Part shown: positions 18,264 to 26,916 of the stretch, piece after piece
Layout: every line of letters starts with the position of its first letter
How positions within the stretch are numbered: position 1 is the first letter of the stretch
Assembly: GCF_019654915.1 (NCBI RefSeq)
Contig: NZ_BPET01000023.1
Span: forward strand, 1-64,000
DNA: 64,000 nucleotides
Source: Shewanella sp. MBTL60-007
GTDB lineage: Bacteria > Pseudomonadota > Gammaproteobacteria > Enterobacterales > Shewanellaceae
Direction of reading: 5' to 3'
Made by a program: the position numbers and the translations under genes
Notes under the pieces: generated by a model
The model's database searches: none
What the model saw: the letters and a program-made list of their open reading frames with translations, nothing else
What the model was told of the DNA's origin: nothing

Positions 18264-19106
18264 TTAAGAAAGTGCATCAAATTCAACATTTTCTGCGCCA
18301 TTGTAGATTAAGAAGTGACGGCCTTTTGCTCGGGCAATCATGGTTATTCCGAGCTTTTGTGCAAGCTCTAGTCCCATCTGAGTCGCGCCACTACGTGATA
18401 ACACGACGGGGATCCCCATCTTAGCGACTTTAATCACCATCTCGGAGGTTAGTCGGCCCGTGGTGTAGAACAATTTATTGTTGCCATTGTCTTGGTTGAG
18501 CCACATTTCACCGGCTAAGGTATCAACGGCGTTATGACGTCCCACATCTTCAACAAAACCCACTATTTGGTCGTCTTGGCATAGACCACAACCATGCACT
18601 GCACCTGCATTCTTGTAGGTTTCGTTATAGGCGCTGATGTTCTTTAGTAAGCTGTAGATCATGCTTTGCTTTAACTGTGGCGTAGGTAGAGTAATGTCAT
18701 CGAGTCCAGTCATAAAGTCGCCGTAAACCGTGCCTTGACCACAACCTGTGGTGACGGTTTTCTCTGACAACTTCTCTTCTAAGTTTTCAACTTTTTCGCT
18801 GGTTAGGATAGCGGCTGAGTTTACATCCCAGTCAACGATGACTGATTCTAACTTGCTGATATCAGAGATAAAGCCTTGGTTTTTGAGGTATCCAAGTGAT
18901 AATGCTTCGGCGCGTGCACCTAGCGTCATTAAGGTCACGATAGGTTGCCAGTTCAGGTAAACCGTTAATGGTCGCTCGCAAGCGATAAATTTATCGACTG
19001 TCTCACCATTTTCGTTGGTTGCAGTTACGGCAATCGTAAGTGGCACATTGGTATCGGTTTTAATCAACTTAGGATTGCTTTTATATGCAGTCATATGGCT
19101 CATCAT
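18264..19106 (-). CDS. fdhD: Formate dehydrogenase sulfurtransferase FdhD
   Basis: A 280-residue FdhD-family protein, which passes sulfur from a cysteine desulfurase to the Mo-bisPGD cofactor so that the formate dehydrogenase becomes active. Family blocks are CERPLTVYLN, LGYLKNQGFI, TTGCGQG (Cys122), GRHNAVDTLAGEM and TTGRLTSEMVIKVAKMGIPVVLSRSGAT. In place of the E. coli CGVC pair at this loop, only Cys122 is kept; a separate C-G-L-C motif occurs at Cys173-Cys176 (HGCGLCQDD). The start is uncertain among Met1, Met2 and Met5. It is divergent from the fdh operon across a region with FNR- and CRP-like sites. Confidence 0.92.
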   Translation of the reverse strand: MMSHMTAYKSNPKLIKTDTNVPLTIAVTATNENGETVDKFIACERPLTVYLNWQPIVTLMTLGARAEALSLGYLKNQGFISDISKLESVIVDWDVNSAAILTSEKVENLEEKLSEKTVTTGCGQGTVYGDFMTGLDDITLPTPQLKQSMIYSLLKNISAYNETYKNAGAVHGCGLCQDDQIVGFVEDVGRHNAVDTLAGEMWLNQDNGNNKLFYTTGRLTSEMVIKVAKMGIPVVLSRSGATQMGLELAQKLGITMIARAKGRHFLIYNGAENVEFDALS

Positions 19107-19170
19107 CTGTTAAAAGGAAATAAATGCGTTTACTACTAAGCAATATCCATACCTAATTTTAGGGTGGTGA

Positions 19171-19192
19171 AATTTAGTGGTAGATCACATTT
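19171..19192. promoter_or_regulatory. CRP-like site in the fdhD / DUF3305 divergent region
   Basis: The right half TAGATCACATTT is a perfect match to the CRP consensus; the left half is weak. In Shewanella CRP is a main activator of anaerobic respiration genes. It could act on fdhD or on the rightward operon. Confidence 0.45.
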
Positions 19193-19270
19193 CCAAGGGG
19201 TTAGTCGTCCATTTATGTCCTATCGACAATTGCTATTTAGACAAAATGTCCTAGTCTTTGCTGGGAATAG

Positions 19271-19284
19271 TTGATCTAGTTCAA
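19271..19284. promoter_or_regulatory. FNR/EtrA-like site upstream of the fdh accessory operon
   Basis: TTGAT-CTAG-TTCAA matches the FNR consensus (TTGAT-N4-ATCAA) at nine of ten defined bases. It lies 107 bp before the DUF3305 start. Anaerobic control by EtrA (the Shewanella FNR) is inferred. Confidence 0.55.
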
Positions 19285-19390
19285 ACTATTTTGTCGATAA
19301 TGTATGGCACATAAATTGCTTTATTCTGGGGGAGTATTTATTTAGTGGGCCTGCCATATTGGCAGCCACCTCAGGCAAGACGGAGAGTGA

Positions 19391-19858
19391 ATGCAACATA
19401 CCGAAAGCCAATGGCCAATGTACGTTTCCCTTAAGAAGATAGAGAAACAAGTCGGAAGATGGACCTCTGTACAGTGGGAGGTAGATCAGATGCTTCCTGC
19501 TACCCACGCCGCACCTGAGGGTGCCTACCTAGTGTTACTGGAGCTACATAAAGATGAGCGTGGCAGCTACCGTATCAATATCGATATGGATAACGCCATG
19601 TTGTACATCGTCTGTGATGAAACAGAAGAGGGTGAGTGGAAGCCAGTTGCTATTTCTGCTGATCAAAATGTCGCAGCAGGTTGTTTAGAAGCCGACACCC
19701 CTGTATTGAACATCCCTATGCCTAAGGCGATCGCCTGTTGGATCGAGGCCTTTATCACCCGTCACGGTGAAGTTGAAATTTGCGCTCACCGCCGCAAACA
19801 CGTTAACCGTCGTAAGAATGAAGGTCCTAGCACCGATCATGTGGCGGATAGATTATGA
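19391..19858 (+). CDS. DUF3305 protein of the formate dehydrogenase locus
   Basis: A 155-residue soluble protein of the DUF3305 family, found almost only in formate dehydrogenase gene clusters. The N-terminal WPMYVSLKKIEKQVGRWTSV and the central YRINIDMDNAMLYIVCDE are recognisable; the tail is basic (EICAHRRKHVNRRKNE). No catalytic motif is visible. Its ATG is preceded by GGAGAG. It overlaps the next gene by four bases (ATGA), so the pair is translationally coupled. An assembly or maturation role for Fdh is inferred from context. Confidence 0.8.
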   Translation: MQHTESQWPMYVSLKKIEKQVGRWTSVQWEVDQMLPATHAAPEGAYLVLLELHKDERGSYRINIDMDNAMLYIVCDETEEGEWKPVAISADQNVAAGCLEADTPVLNIPMPKAIACWIEAFITRHGEVEICAHRRKHVNRRKNEGPSTDHVADRL

Positions 19859-20502
19859 GTGGCTTCTTATCCCGTTGGAATTTGCGCAAGCAAAAGGTAG
19901 AAGCTGAGGGCGAAGCTAATGTCGCGGCCGAAGAAGCGGCGCAGAAACAAGCACAAGAGCAAGCCCTAGCTGAACAAAAGCAAGCAGAAGCCGAGTTAGC
20001 CTCACAGACAGAATCCACCACAGTTGTTGATGACGCTGGCGTAGAAAAACCGGCAGACAAGATGTTAACTGCCGAGGACCTGCCTGATCCTGAAAAGATT
20101 GAAGTTGGCGGCAGTTTTGCCAGCTTTATGGGGGCTAACGTTGATCCTGCAGCGAAGGCTGCGGCATTAAAGGCGCTATGGAAGCAACCTCATTATAGTG
20201 AGATCGATGGCTTACTTGAGTATGCGCTCGATTACAGTAACCAACCTAAGTTAACTCCCGATGTATCGGCAGAGTTAGCTAAAAAAGTTTTCCGTCATAT
20301 CGTCAAAGATGAAGATGATGAAAAGGAAGCACAAGAGGGAGTCGAGGCTGTATCAGATGAGATGATTGCCGCTGAGAATTCCGGTCAAACCGAACGCCTT
20401 AATGATGCTGATTCTGTGTCGGACATTTTGGACGGCCATAAAAATGACTTGTCCCAAAATGAACCAGAAAGCAGCGACGTTTCCAATAATAACGTTGTTT
20501 AA
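19855..20502 (+). CDS. DUF3306 protein of the formate dehydrogenase locus
   Basis: A 215-residue protein of the DUF3306 family, which accompanies DUF3305 in formate dehydrogenase clusters. It begins with the family signature GFLSRWNLRKQKVEAE, followed by an Ala/Glu/Gln-rich stretch (about 20-55) likely to be a helix or coiled coil. The conserved core is LPDPEKIEVGGSFASFMG, DPAAKAAALKALWKQPHY and DGLLEYALDYS. The acidic C-terminal 70 residues look disordered. It is cytoplasmic, with no known enzymatic activity. It overlaps DUF3305 by four bases. Confidence 0.8.
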   Translation: MSGFLSRWNLRKQKVEAEGEANVAAEEAAQKQAQEQALAEQKQAEAELASQTESTTVVDDAGVEKPADKMLTAEDLPDPEKIEVGGSFASFMGANVDPAAKAAALKALWKQPHYSEIDGLLEYALDYSNQPKLTPDVSAELAKKVFRHIVKDEDDEKEAQEGVEAVSDEMIAAENSGQTERLNDADSVSDILDGHKNDLSQNEPESSDVSNNNVV

Positions 20503-20646
20503 CGTCACTATAGAGTGTTTTTAATTCCACAAATTTGGTATGTGAATTGCTGTATTAGGACTAATTAAAAGCTGGCGCTAATAAAAAGCGGTTAAAAGCA
20601 GCGACACTAATATAGAAGCAGCCAAAGAACTGTTCAGGAACGCAAT

Positions 20647-22326
20647 GTGAGCAATAGTGAAACACAGGTTGGACTCAAAGAGGTTCGACAGAAGGTCCTT
20701 GCTGGGACTCAGGTGATTCAAAACCTGATCCCGCCGACCGTTAGCTACACCACCGAAGGTAACGTTCTCGTTATCGGGCCAGAAGATTTGGCACGTTTAG
20801 CGGCTGATAAGTTATCTAACATGGGGCAGTGTGCCATTTTGGCCAATGAGCCTATCACTAGCCAAGACGAAGCCCACTTGGAAAAAGTAATGACTGCCGC
20901 AGAAAATGTGGAAAGTTATTATAACAAACTTATTGAAATCAAAGGTTTCTTAGGTCAATTCCAAGTTAAGGTTGAGCATGACAGTGGCAGTGCTGAACTA
21001 AGTACGGTTGCTATTCGCAAAGCCCACTTCGACTTAATTCTCGATCTAAGCATGAGCCCTTGCATCAACCTTGAAATGCTACCGCCTGGTTATTTCTACG
21101 TGGGTCAAGATCAAGCTAAGTTGGATGAAGCATTAGAGCAACTTCCAGATCTTATTGGCTCATTCGATAAGCCGCGCTACGTTAAAGTGAACAGCGAAAT
21201 TTGTGCTCATTATCGTAATGGTAATGAGGGCTGCACCCGCTGTTTAAATTTCTGTCCAGCGGATGCGATTGCTAGCGTAGAAAAGAAAATCGAAATCGAC
21301 CCTTACCTATGTCACGGTGCTGGTAGCTGTACTAATGCGTGCCCAACTGGTGCGATTAGCTATGATCTTCCGACTCCGCAAGCCATGCACACATATCTGC
21401 AAAAGCTAGTCACTAGTTTCCGCTCTCAGGCGCAAACTGCACCAGTTATTCTTTTCCATGATATGGGTAAAGGTGCACAGTTGGTGACTGATGCATTAGC
21501 CGGTGAGATCATTCCTATTGAACTGGAAGAGATCACAGTTGCGAGCATGGATCACTGGATGTCTGCATTGGCATGGGGTGCTCGTCAGGTATTGATTCTG
21601 CAAACAGATGCCACTGCGCCAACACTCACACAGATGTTGCAGGGTGAACTAGCATTAGCCAACGATATTCTCGATGAGATGGGCCAACCACAGCGTATTA
21701 GTGTTATCACTGAAGCGCACTTAACAGAAGTGGGTGCTAAGGATCTTTCTGAGCTGCTTATTACCAGTGCTAGCTGGCCAGTCATTGTTCCTGCTGAATT
21801 TGCGGCAACGACCAAGCGTGAAACGATTTACAACGCAATCGATCACCTAAATGAGCAGGCTGCATCAGTCGATACTTGTCTTTCTCAAAGTAATATTCCA
21901 TATGGCCGAGTGAGCGTTAACACCGAGAACTGTACCTTGTGTATGTCTTGTGTGTCGACCTGTCCAACGATGGCATTGACCGACGGTGGCGATCTACCAG
22001 CTCTCAATTTTGTTGAACAAGATTGTGTACAGTGTGGGCTCTGTGAGACAGCCTGTCCTGAGAAAGTCATCAGCTTAACGCCTCAGGTGAATCTTGATAA
22101 AGCTGCACGTCAGACGCGTCAAACCTTACATGAGGAAGCTCCTTTCGAATGTATTACTTGCGGCACGCCGTTCGCGACACAATCTATGGTGAAACGGATG
22201 TTAGATGTCGTGGGTACCCACAGTGCCTTTAGCGCTAACACAGACCGCTTAAAAATGTGTGGTGACTGTCGAGTCAAAGACATGTTTGAAGACATTCTTC
22301 AAGATCCTGAAAAGCAACTGCGATAA
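20647..22326 (+). CDS. Multi-cluster 4Fe-4S ferredoxin-type protein of the fdh locus
   Basis: A 559-residue protein starting at GTG (an overlapping ATG runs straight into a stop). Two ferredoxin-like regions bind four [4Fe-4S] clusters: Cys186/196/199/203 with CTRCLNFCP, Cys222-232 (CHGAGSCTNACP), about Cys428-438 (CTLCMSCVSTCP) and about Cys459-469 (CVQCGLCETACP). Two further CxxC pairs (CITC near 501, CGDC near 538) may bind zinc or another cluster. There is no signal peptide, so it is cytoplasmic. It is conserved in Shewanella-type Fdh loci; an electron-transfer or Fdh-maturation role is inferred. Confidence 0.82.
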   Translation: MSNSETQVGLKEVRQKVLAGTQVIQNLIPPTVSYTTEGNVLVIGPEDLARLAADKLSNMGQCAILANEPITSQDEAHLEKVMTAAENVESYYNKLIEIKGFLGQFQVKVEHDSGSAELSTVAIRKAHFDLILDLSMSPCINLEMLPPGYFYVGQDQAKLDEALEQLPDLIGSFDKPRYVKVNSEICAHYRNGNEGCTRCLNFCPADAIASVEKKIEIDPYLCHGAGSCTNACPTGAISYDLPTPQAMHTYLQKLVTSFRSQAQTAPVILFHDMGKGAQLVTDALAGEIIPIELEEITVASMDHWMSALAWGARQVLILQTDATAPTLTQMLQGELALANDILDEMGQPQRISVITEAHLTEVGAKDLSELLITSASWPVIVPAEFAATTKRETIYNAIDHLNEQAASVDTCLSQSNIPYGRVSVNTENCTLCMSCVSTCPTMALTDGGDLPALNFVEQDCVQCGLCETACPEKVISLTPQVNLDKAARQTRQTLHEEAPFECITCGTPFATQSMVKRMLDVVGTHSAFSANTDRLKMCGDCRVKDMFEDILQDPEKQLR

Positions 22327-22336
22327 GAGTTTAACT

Positions 22337-23011
22337 ATGACCGAATTTGTAAGAGAAGTTTCAGAAAACGATCAGTTAAGAGCCGATATTTATCAGTTGC
22401 TAGCTGCATTATTGCGTCGTCAACCAAGCCCTGAGCTGCTTGCGTTCTTGTCAGGCTTAGAGATTGATGCCGATGATGACAGCGATATGACTAAAGCTTG
22501 GGTGGGTCTAAAGTTGGCCGCTCAGCAGTTTAGTGATGAACAGCTTGAAGATGAGTATTTCAACATTTTCCTAGGTGTGGGCAGTGGTGAAATCTTGCCA
22601 TACGGCAGCTGGTTTATGACAGGTTCATTGATGGACAAGCCATTAGCCTTGCTGCGTAACGACCTGATGCAGCTTGGTTTTGAGCGTGAAGAAGACGTTA
22701 AAGAGCCTGAAGATCACGTGGCTGCGCTGTGTGAAGTGATGGGAACCTTGATCTTAGAGGCACCAGGCTATCGTCAGCTCGCTTTCTATCAGCGCCACAT
22801 GGGCAGCTGGATTGAACGTTTCTGCGATAACTTAGCTAAGGCGCCAAGTGCTGCGTTTTATGCAACGGTAGCGCAGTTGGCAAAGGCATTTTTCGTTATC
22901 GAAGCTAAAGAGTTTGAACAATTGAGTTTAGACATTCCTGTTAACTGCCCAGGCAGTGAAGCAGAAAAGTCGGAAAAGATTGAGCCTTCTACCAATGAGT
23001 TAGCGTCTTAA
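22337..23011 (+). CDS. TorD/DmsD family chaperone of the fdh locus
   Basis: A 224-residue all-alpha protein of the TorD-like chaperone family, which binds Tat signal peptides and holds molybdoenzyme subunits during cofactor insertion. Visible family blocks are RADIYQLLAALLRRQPSPELL, EDEYFNIFLGVGSGEILPYGSW (the conserved E-Y-x-x-L/F-F region), and EPEDHVAALCEVMGTLI. The start is the ATG at 22337, ten bases after the ferredoxin gene stop. Its clients are presumably the three Tat-exported FdhA proteins (RRQFLK/RRQFMK) or the small FdhX proteins downstream. Confidence 0.88.
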   Translation: MTEFVREVSENDQLRADIYQLLAALLRRQPSPELLAFLSGLEIDADDDSDMTKAWVGLKLAAQQFSDEQLEDEYFNIFLGVGSGEILPYGSWFMTGSLMDKPLALLRNDLMQLGFEREEDVKEPEDHVAALCEVMGTLILEAPGYRQLAFYQRHMGSWIERFCDNLAKAPSAAFYATVAQLAKAFFVIEAKEFEQLSLDIPVNCPGSEAEKSEKIEPSTNELAS

Positions 23012-23036
23012 TCGCTATCGGTAGAGGTTTAGATTT

Positions 23037-23082
23037 ATGTCAGTTCAGCGTTTGTGGTTAATCGATAGGCCTGAGCTGACAT
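23037..23082 (+). promoter_or_regulatory. Long-loop inverted repeat upstream of fdhX1
   Basis: ATGTCAGTTCAG and CTGAGCTGACAT (12 bp, one G-T pair) are separated by 22 bases, in the 172-bp gap between the chaperone gene and fdhX1. It could be an mRNA processing or stabilising structure, or a protein-binding site. No T-run directly follows the stem. Confidence 0.5.
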
Positions 23083-23183
23083 AGACAAAACAGGGGGTCT
23101 TTTTAACAAGGATCCAATAAGAACTGGATAGAGAGTTGAACTTTAACTTCCTATCTTAATTTCAGTAAATCTAAGGAGACACT

Positions 23184-23384
23184 ATGAAGAAGCAAGCTTC
23201 CGACATGGGCCGTCGTCAATTGCTTAAGGCTTTGGCAATCGGCGGTGCGGCTGGCGCAGTTGCAACTGCCAGTGGACAAGCTCTTGCTGCACAGCCAGAA
23301 ATCGCACCTAAAGCGAAAAAAGGCAGCGGTTACCAAGAGTCTGACCATGTTCGTAGTTATTACGACACATTGCGCAGTAAATAA
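23184..23384 (+). CDS. fdhX: Formate dehydrogenase region Tat-target peptide, copy 1
   Basis: A 66-residue protein of the small Tat-target family linked to formate dehydrogenases. It has a twin-arginine signal (MGRRQLLKALAIGGAAGA), an Ala-rich cleavage region (ALAA) and a short mature end, GYQESDHVRSYYDTLRSK, conserved among the three copies here. A strong AAGGAGA site precedes the ATG. It is followed 15 bases later by fdhA1. Its role is unknown; co-export with FdhA or part of the complex is possible. Confidence 0.88.
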   Translation: MKKQASDMGRRQLLKALAIGGAAGAVATASGQALAAQPEIAPKAKKGSGYQESDHVRSYYDTLRSK

Positions 23385-23399
23385 TTAAAGGAGAGTGTG

Positions 23400-26249
23400 A
23401 TGCGATTAACCCGCAAAACAGACCAAGCTGCTACAAGCAACAAGGCAGTCTTAGGTTTAAACCGTCGCCAATTCCTCAAGTCCGCGAGCCTCGCGACAGG
23501 CGGTATTGCAGCGGCATCGATGCTAGGCGCAGGAATGATGCGCAAAGCCGAAGCAAAAGATATTCCCCACGACACCCCCACCGAAACTAAACGTACTATC
23601 TGTTCTCACTGTTCTGTAGGCTGCGGTGTTTATGCCGAAGTCCAAAATGGCGTATGGACAGGCCAAGAACCTGCATTCGATCACCCATTTAACGCGGGTG
23701 GACACTGTGCAAAAGGTGCGGCTCTACGTGAGCATGGACACGGTGAAAAGCGTCTTAAGTATCCAATGAAGTTAGAAGGCGGCAAGTGGAAGCGTCTTTC
23801 ATGGGATCAAGCGATTGAAGAAGTTGGCCAAAAAGCACTAGATATCCGTAAAGAATCGGGTCCTGACTCTATATTCTTCATGGGTAGTGCAAAGTTCTCT
23901 AACGAACAAGCTTATATGTACCGCAAATTTGCGGCAATGTGGGGCACGAACAACGTCGACCACTCTGCACGTATTTGTCACTCTACCACTGTAGCCGGTG
24001 TTGCAAACACTTGGGGCTATGGTGCGCAAACCAACTCTTTCAACGATATTCGCAATGCTAAGGCGATGATGTTCATCGGCTCAAACCCTTGTGAAGCTCA
24101 CCCAGTTTCGATGCAACATATTCTGGAAGGTAAAGAGCGCGGCGCGAAGATTATCGTTGTCGACCCTCGTTTCACCCGAACTGCAGCTAAGTCTGACGAG
24201 TTCGTGCATATTCGTCCTGGTACGGATATTCCTTTCATTTATGGTCTGCTTTGGCACATTTTTGAGAACGGCTGGGAAGATCAAACCTTCATCGATCAAC
24301 GTGTTTACGGTATGGAACGTATCCGTGAAGAGGTGAAGAAATACCCTCCTGCTGAAGTTGCCAACATTGTCGGCGCAACTGAAGAGCAAATGTACCGCGT
24401 AGCTAAGCTATTGGCTGAAACTAAGCCGGGGACAATTGTTTGGTGTATGGGTGGTACTCAGCACCACGTAGGTAATGCCAACACACGTGCTTACTGTATC
24501 TTACAGCTAGCCCTAGGTAACATGGGTGTATCAGGTGGTGGTACTAACATCTTCCGTGGCCACGATAACGTACAGGGCGCGACTGACTTCGGTCTATTGT
24601 TCGATACGCTACCGGGTTATTACGGTCTTAAGACTGGTTCTTGGAAGCATTGGTGCAACGTTTGGGATTTGGATTACGAATGGGTTAAGAGCCGCTTCGA
24701 CCAAGAGCCACGTTTAGGTCAAGATCCTATGACCTCGACTGGTATCCCATGTTCACGTTGGCATGATGGTGTACTGGAAGATAAGTCTAAGATTGCCCAG
24801 AAAGATAACATCCATATGGCATTCTTCTGGGGCCAGTCGGTTAACACCGAAACCCGTGGTCGTGAAGTGCGTGAAGCATTGAACAAGATGAAGACGGTTG
24901 TTGTTGTGGACCCGTTCCCAACAATGGCGGGTGTGATGCATGAGCGTACCGATGGCGTTTACCTGCTACCAGCATGTACTCAGTTTGAAACTTACGGTTC
25001 TGTATCGGCTTCAAACCGTTCACTTCAGTGGCGTACAAGGGTTATTGAACCTCTGTTCGAGTCTAAGCCTGACCATGTGATCATGTACAAGCTTGCCAAG
25101 AAGTGGGGCATCGATAAAGAGTTCCTCAAGCATATTAAGGTTAATGGTGATGAGCCATTGATTGAAGATATCACTCGTGAATACAACCGTGGTATGTGGA
25201 CTATTGGTTACACAGGTCAAAGCCCTGAGCGTTTGAAGATGCACCAAGAAAACTGGGGCACATTCGATATTAAATCGCTTGAAGCACCGGGCGGCCCTGC
25301 TAAAGGTGAGACATATGGTCTACCTTGGCCATGTTGGGGTACGCCAGAGATGAAGCACCCTGGTACTCAGATCCTGTATCGTACAGGCCGTGAAGTTAAG
25401 TACGGTGGTGGTAACTTCCGTGCACGTTATGGTGTTGAACATAACGGCGTTAACATTTTGGCTGAAGGCTCTTACTCTAAGGGCAGTGAAATCAAAGACG
25501 GTTATCCAGAATTTACCGACAAGATGCTTAAGCAGCTTGGCTGGTGGGATGACCTTACAGCAGAAGAGAAAGCGGCTGCTGAAGGTAAAAACTGGAAAAC
25601 AGATATCTCTGGTGGTATTCAGCGTGTGGCTATTGCACATGGTTGTATCCCATACGGTAACGCGAAAGCGCGTTGTATCGTTTGGAACTTCCCTGATGAT
25701 ATCCCACTGCACCGTGAGCCACTATACACACCTCGTCGTGATTTGGTTGCTAAGTACCCAACTTACGAAGACCGTATGGTTGCCCGCCTTCCTACCCTGT
25801 ATAAGACAATTCAGGATCAGGATTTCAGTAAAGGTTTCCCATTAATCATTACGACTGGCCGTTTGGTTGAGTACGAAGGTGGTGGTGAAGAAACACGTTC
25901 TAACCCATGGCTTGCTGAACTACAGCAAGAGATGTTTATCGAGATCAACCCAGCAGATGCTGCCGATCGCGGTATTCGTGATGGTGACGACGTATTCGTT
26001 CATAGTCCAGAAGGTGCGAAAATCACCGTTAAGGCTATGGTCATTCCACGAGTTGTACCGGGCGAATGTTTCATGCCATATCACTTCGCGGGTGTATTCG
26101 AAGGCAAGAGCCTAGAGAAGAACTACCCAGAAGGCACGGTTCCTTACGTAATTGGCGAAGCTGCTAATACGGTAATGACCTATGGTTATGATGTTGTGAC
26201 TCAGATGCAAGAGACGAAAGTGAGCTTGTGTCAGGTCAGTAAAGCCTAA
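23400..26249 (+). CDS. fdhA: Formate dehydrogenase catalytic subunit FdhA, copy 1
   Basis: A 949-residue Mo-bisPGD enzyme that oxidises formate to CO2 in the periplasm. The Tat signal is RRQFLKSASLATGGIAAAS. A [4Fe-4S] site follows at Cys68, 71, 75 and 103 (CSHCSVGC, GGHCAKG). The Mo ligand is Cys193 in ARICHSTT, where E. coli enzymes have selenocysteine; no in-frame TGA is needed. Pterin-binding blocks include GTQHHVGNANTR, GGGTNIFRGHDNVQGATD and PFPTMAGVMHER. I start at the ATG at 23400, one codon after an in-frame GTG. Electrons pass to FdhB and FdhC. Confidence 0.95.
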   Translation: MRLTRKTDQAATSNKAVLGLNRRQFLKSASLATGGIAAASMLGAGMMRKAEAKDIPHDTPTETKRTICSHCSVGCGVYAEVQNGVWTGQEPAFDHPFNAGGHCAKGAALREHGHGEKRLKYPMKLEGGKWKRLSWDQAIEEVGQKALDIRKESGPDSIFFMGSAKFSNEQAYMYRKFAAMWGTNNVDHSARICHSTTVAGVANTWGYGAQTNSFNDIRNAKAMMFIGSNPCEAHPVSMQHILEGKERGAKIIVVDPRFTRTAAKSDEFVHIRPGTDIPFIYGLLWHIFENGWEDQTFIDQRVYGMERIREEVKKYPPAEVANIVGATEEQMYRVAKLLAETKPGTIVWCMGGTQHHVGNANTRAYCILQLALGNMGVSGGGTNIFRGHDNVQGATDFGLLFDTLPGYYGLKTGSWKHWCNVWDLDYEWVKSRFDQEPRLGQDPMTSTGIPCSRWHDGVLEDKSKIAQKDNIHMAFFWGQSVNTETRGREVREALNKMKTVVVVDPFPTMAGVMHERTDGVYLLPACTQFETYGSVSASNRSLQWRTRVIEPLFESKPDHVIMYKLAKKWGIDKEFLKHIKVNGDEPLIEDITREYNRGMWTIGYTGQSPERLKMHQENWGTFDIKSLEAPGGPAKGETYGLPWPCWGTPEMKHPGTQILYRTGREVKYGGGNFRARYGVEHNGVNILAEGSYSKGSEIKDGYPEFTDKMLKQLGWWDDLTAEEKAAAEGKNWKTDISGGIQRVAIAHGCIPYGNAKARCIVWNFPDDIPLHREPLYTPRRDLVAKYPTYEDRMVARLPTLYKTIQDQDFSKGFPLIITTGRLVEYEGGGEETRSNPWLAELQQEMFIEINPADAADRGIRDGDDVFVHSPEGAKITVKAMVIPRVVPGECFMPYHFAGVFEGKSLEKNYPEGTVPYVIGEAANTVMTYGYDVVTQMQETKVSLCQVSKA

Positions 26250-26275
26250 TTAACTTGATGAGGAGATAAGCCATT

Positions 26276-26863
26276 ATGGCAGTCATGAAATTCCTATGTG
26301 ACACCAAGCGCTGCATCGAGTGTAACGGTTGCGTCACAGCATGTAAAAACGAAAACGCCTCAGCCATTGGCTGGGGGATCCAGCGCCGTCGCGTGGTTAC
26401 ACTAAATGATGGTGAGCCGGGTGAAGCGTCAATCTCAGTGGCATGTATGCACTGTACAGATGCACCTTGTATGGCAGTTTGTCCTGCAGACTGTTTCTAC
26501 CGTACTGAAGACGGCATCGTATTACACAACAAAGAAACTTGTATTGGTTGTGGTTACTGCTTCTATGCTTGTCCTTTCGGAGCGCCTCAGTTCCCTAAGA
26601 AAACGGCATTTGGTAGTCGCGGTAAGATGGATAAGTGTACTTTCTGTGCTGGTGGTCCAGAGCCTGATTTCTCTGAAGCAGAGCGCAAGTTATACGGTGC
26701 AAACCGTATTGCTGAAGGCAAGCTACCTATGTGTGCAGAGCTTTGTGCGACTAAAGCGCTATTAGCGGGTGATGCTGAAGTTGTTTCAAACATCTTCCGT
26801 GAGCGCTCGGCCGCACGAGGTGCTCCTGGAGCTATCTGGGGCTACACCCCAACAACTGGCTAG
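26276..26863 (+). CDS. fdhB: Formate dehydrogenase iron-sulfur subunit FdhB, copy 1
   Basis: A 195-residue ferredoxin-type subunit with four [4Fe-4S] clusters: CIECNGCVTACKNEN, CMHCTDAPCMAVCP, CIGCGYCFYACP and the split CTFC...CAELC set. It links FdhA to the cytochrome b subunit and has no signal peptide, so it probably travels with FdhA through Tat. It starts 26 bp after fdhA1, preceded by AGGAG. The C-terminus (ERSAARGAPGAIWGYTPTTG) is longer than in copies 2 and 3. Confidence 0.95.
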   Translation: MAVMKFLCDTKRCIECNGCVTACKNENASAIGWGIQRRRVVTLNDGEPGEASISVACMHCTDAPCMAVCPADCFYRTEDGIVLHNKETCIGCGYCFYACPFGAPQFPKKTAFGSRGKMDKCTFCAGGPEPDFSEAERKLYGANRIAEGKLPMCAELCATKALLAGDAEVVSNIFRERSAARGAPGAIWGYTPTTG

Positions 26864-26875
26864 TTTGGCTGAATA

Positions 26876-26901
26876 GGACTGTGGGTTTCGGCCCGCAGTC
26901 C
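26876..26901 (+). promoter_or_regulatory. Intercistronic hairpin between fdhB1 and fdhC1
   Basis: GGACTGTGGG-TTTCGG-CCCGCAGTCC gives a 10-bp stem with one G-U pair and a six-base loop. It lies 12 bases after the fdhB1 stop and 15 bases before the fdhC1 ATG. No T-run follows, so it is more likely an mRNA-stability or partial-read-through element than a terminator. Confidence 0.7.
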
Positions 26902-26916
26902 AATAAAGGAGTGAGT

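Noticed and set aside
23976..23978. Possible selenocysteine (TGA) in the formate dehydrogenases
   Set aside because: The Mo-ligand codon is TGT (Cys) in all three fdhA genes and the frames are continuous, so no recoding is needed.
24081..24389. Long antisense frames inside the fdhA genes
   Set aside because: They follow from codon bias of the highly expressed sense genes and have no start signals or recognisable products.
26876..26901. fdhB-fdhC hairpins as ordinary terminators
   Set aside because: None is followed by a T-run and all sit right before the fdhC start codon within the operon.
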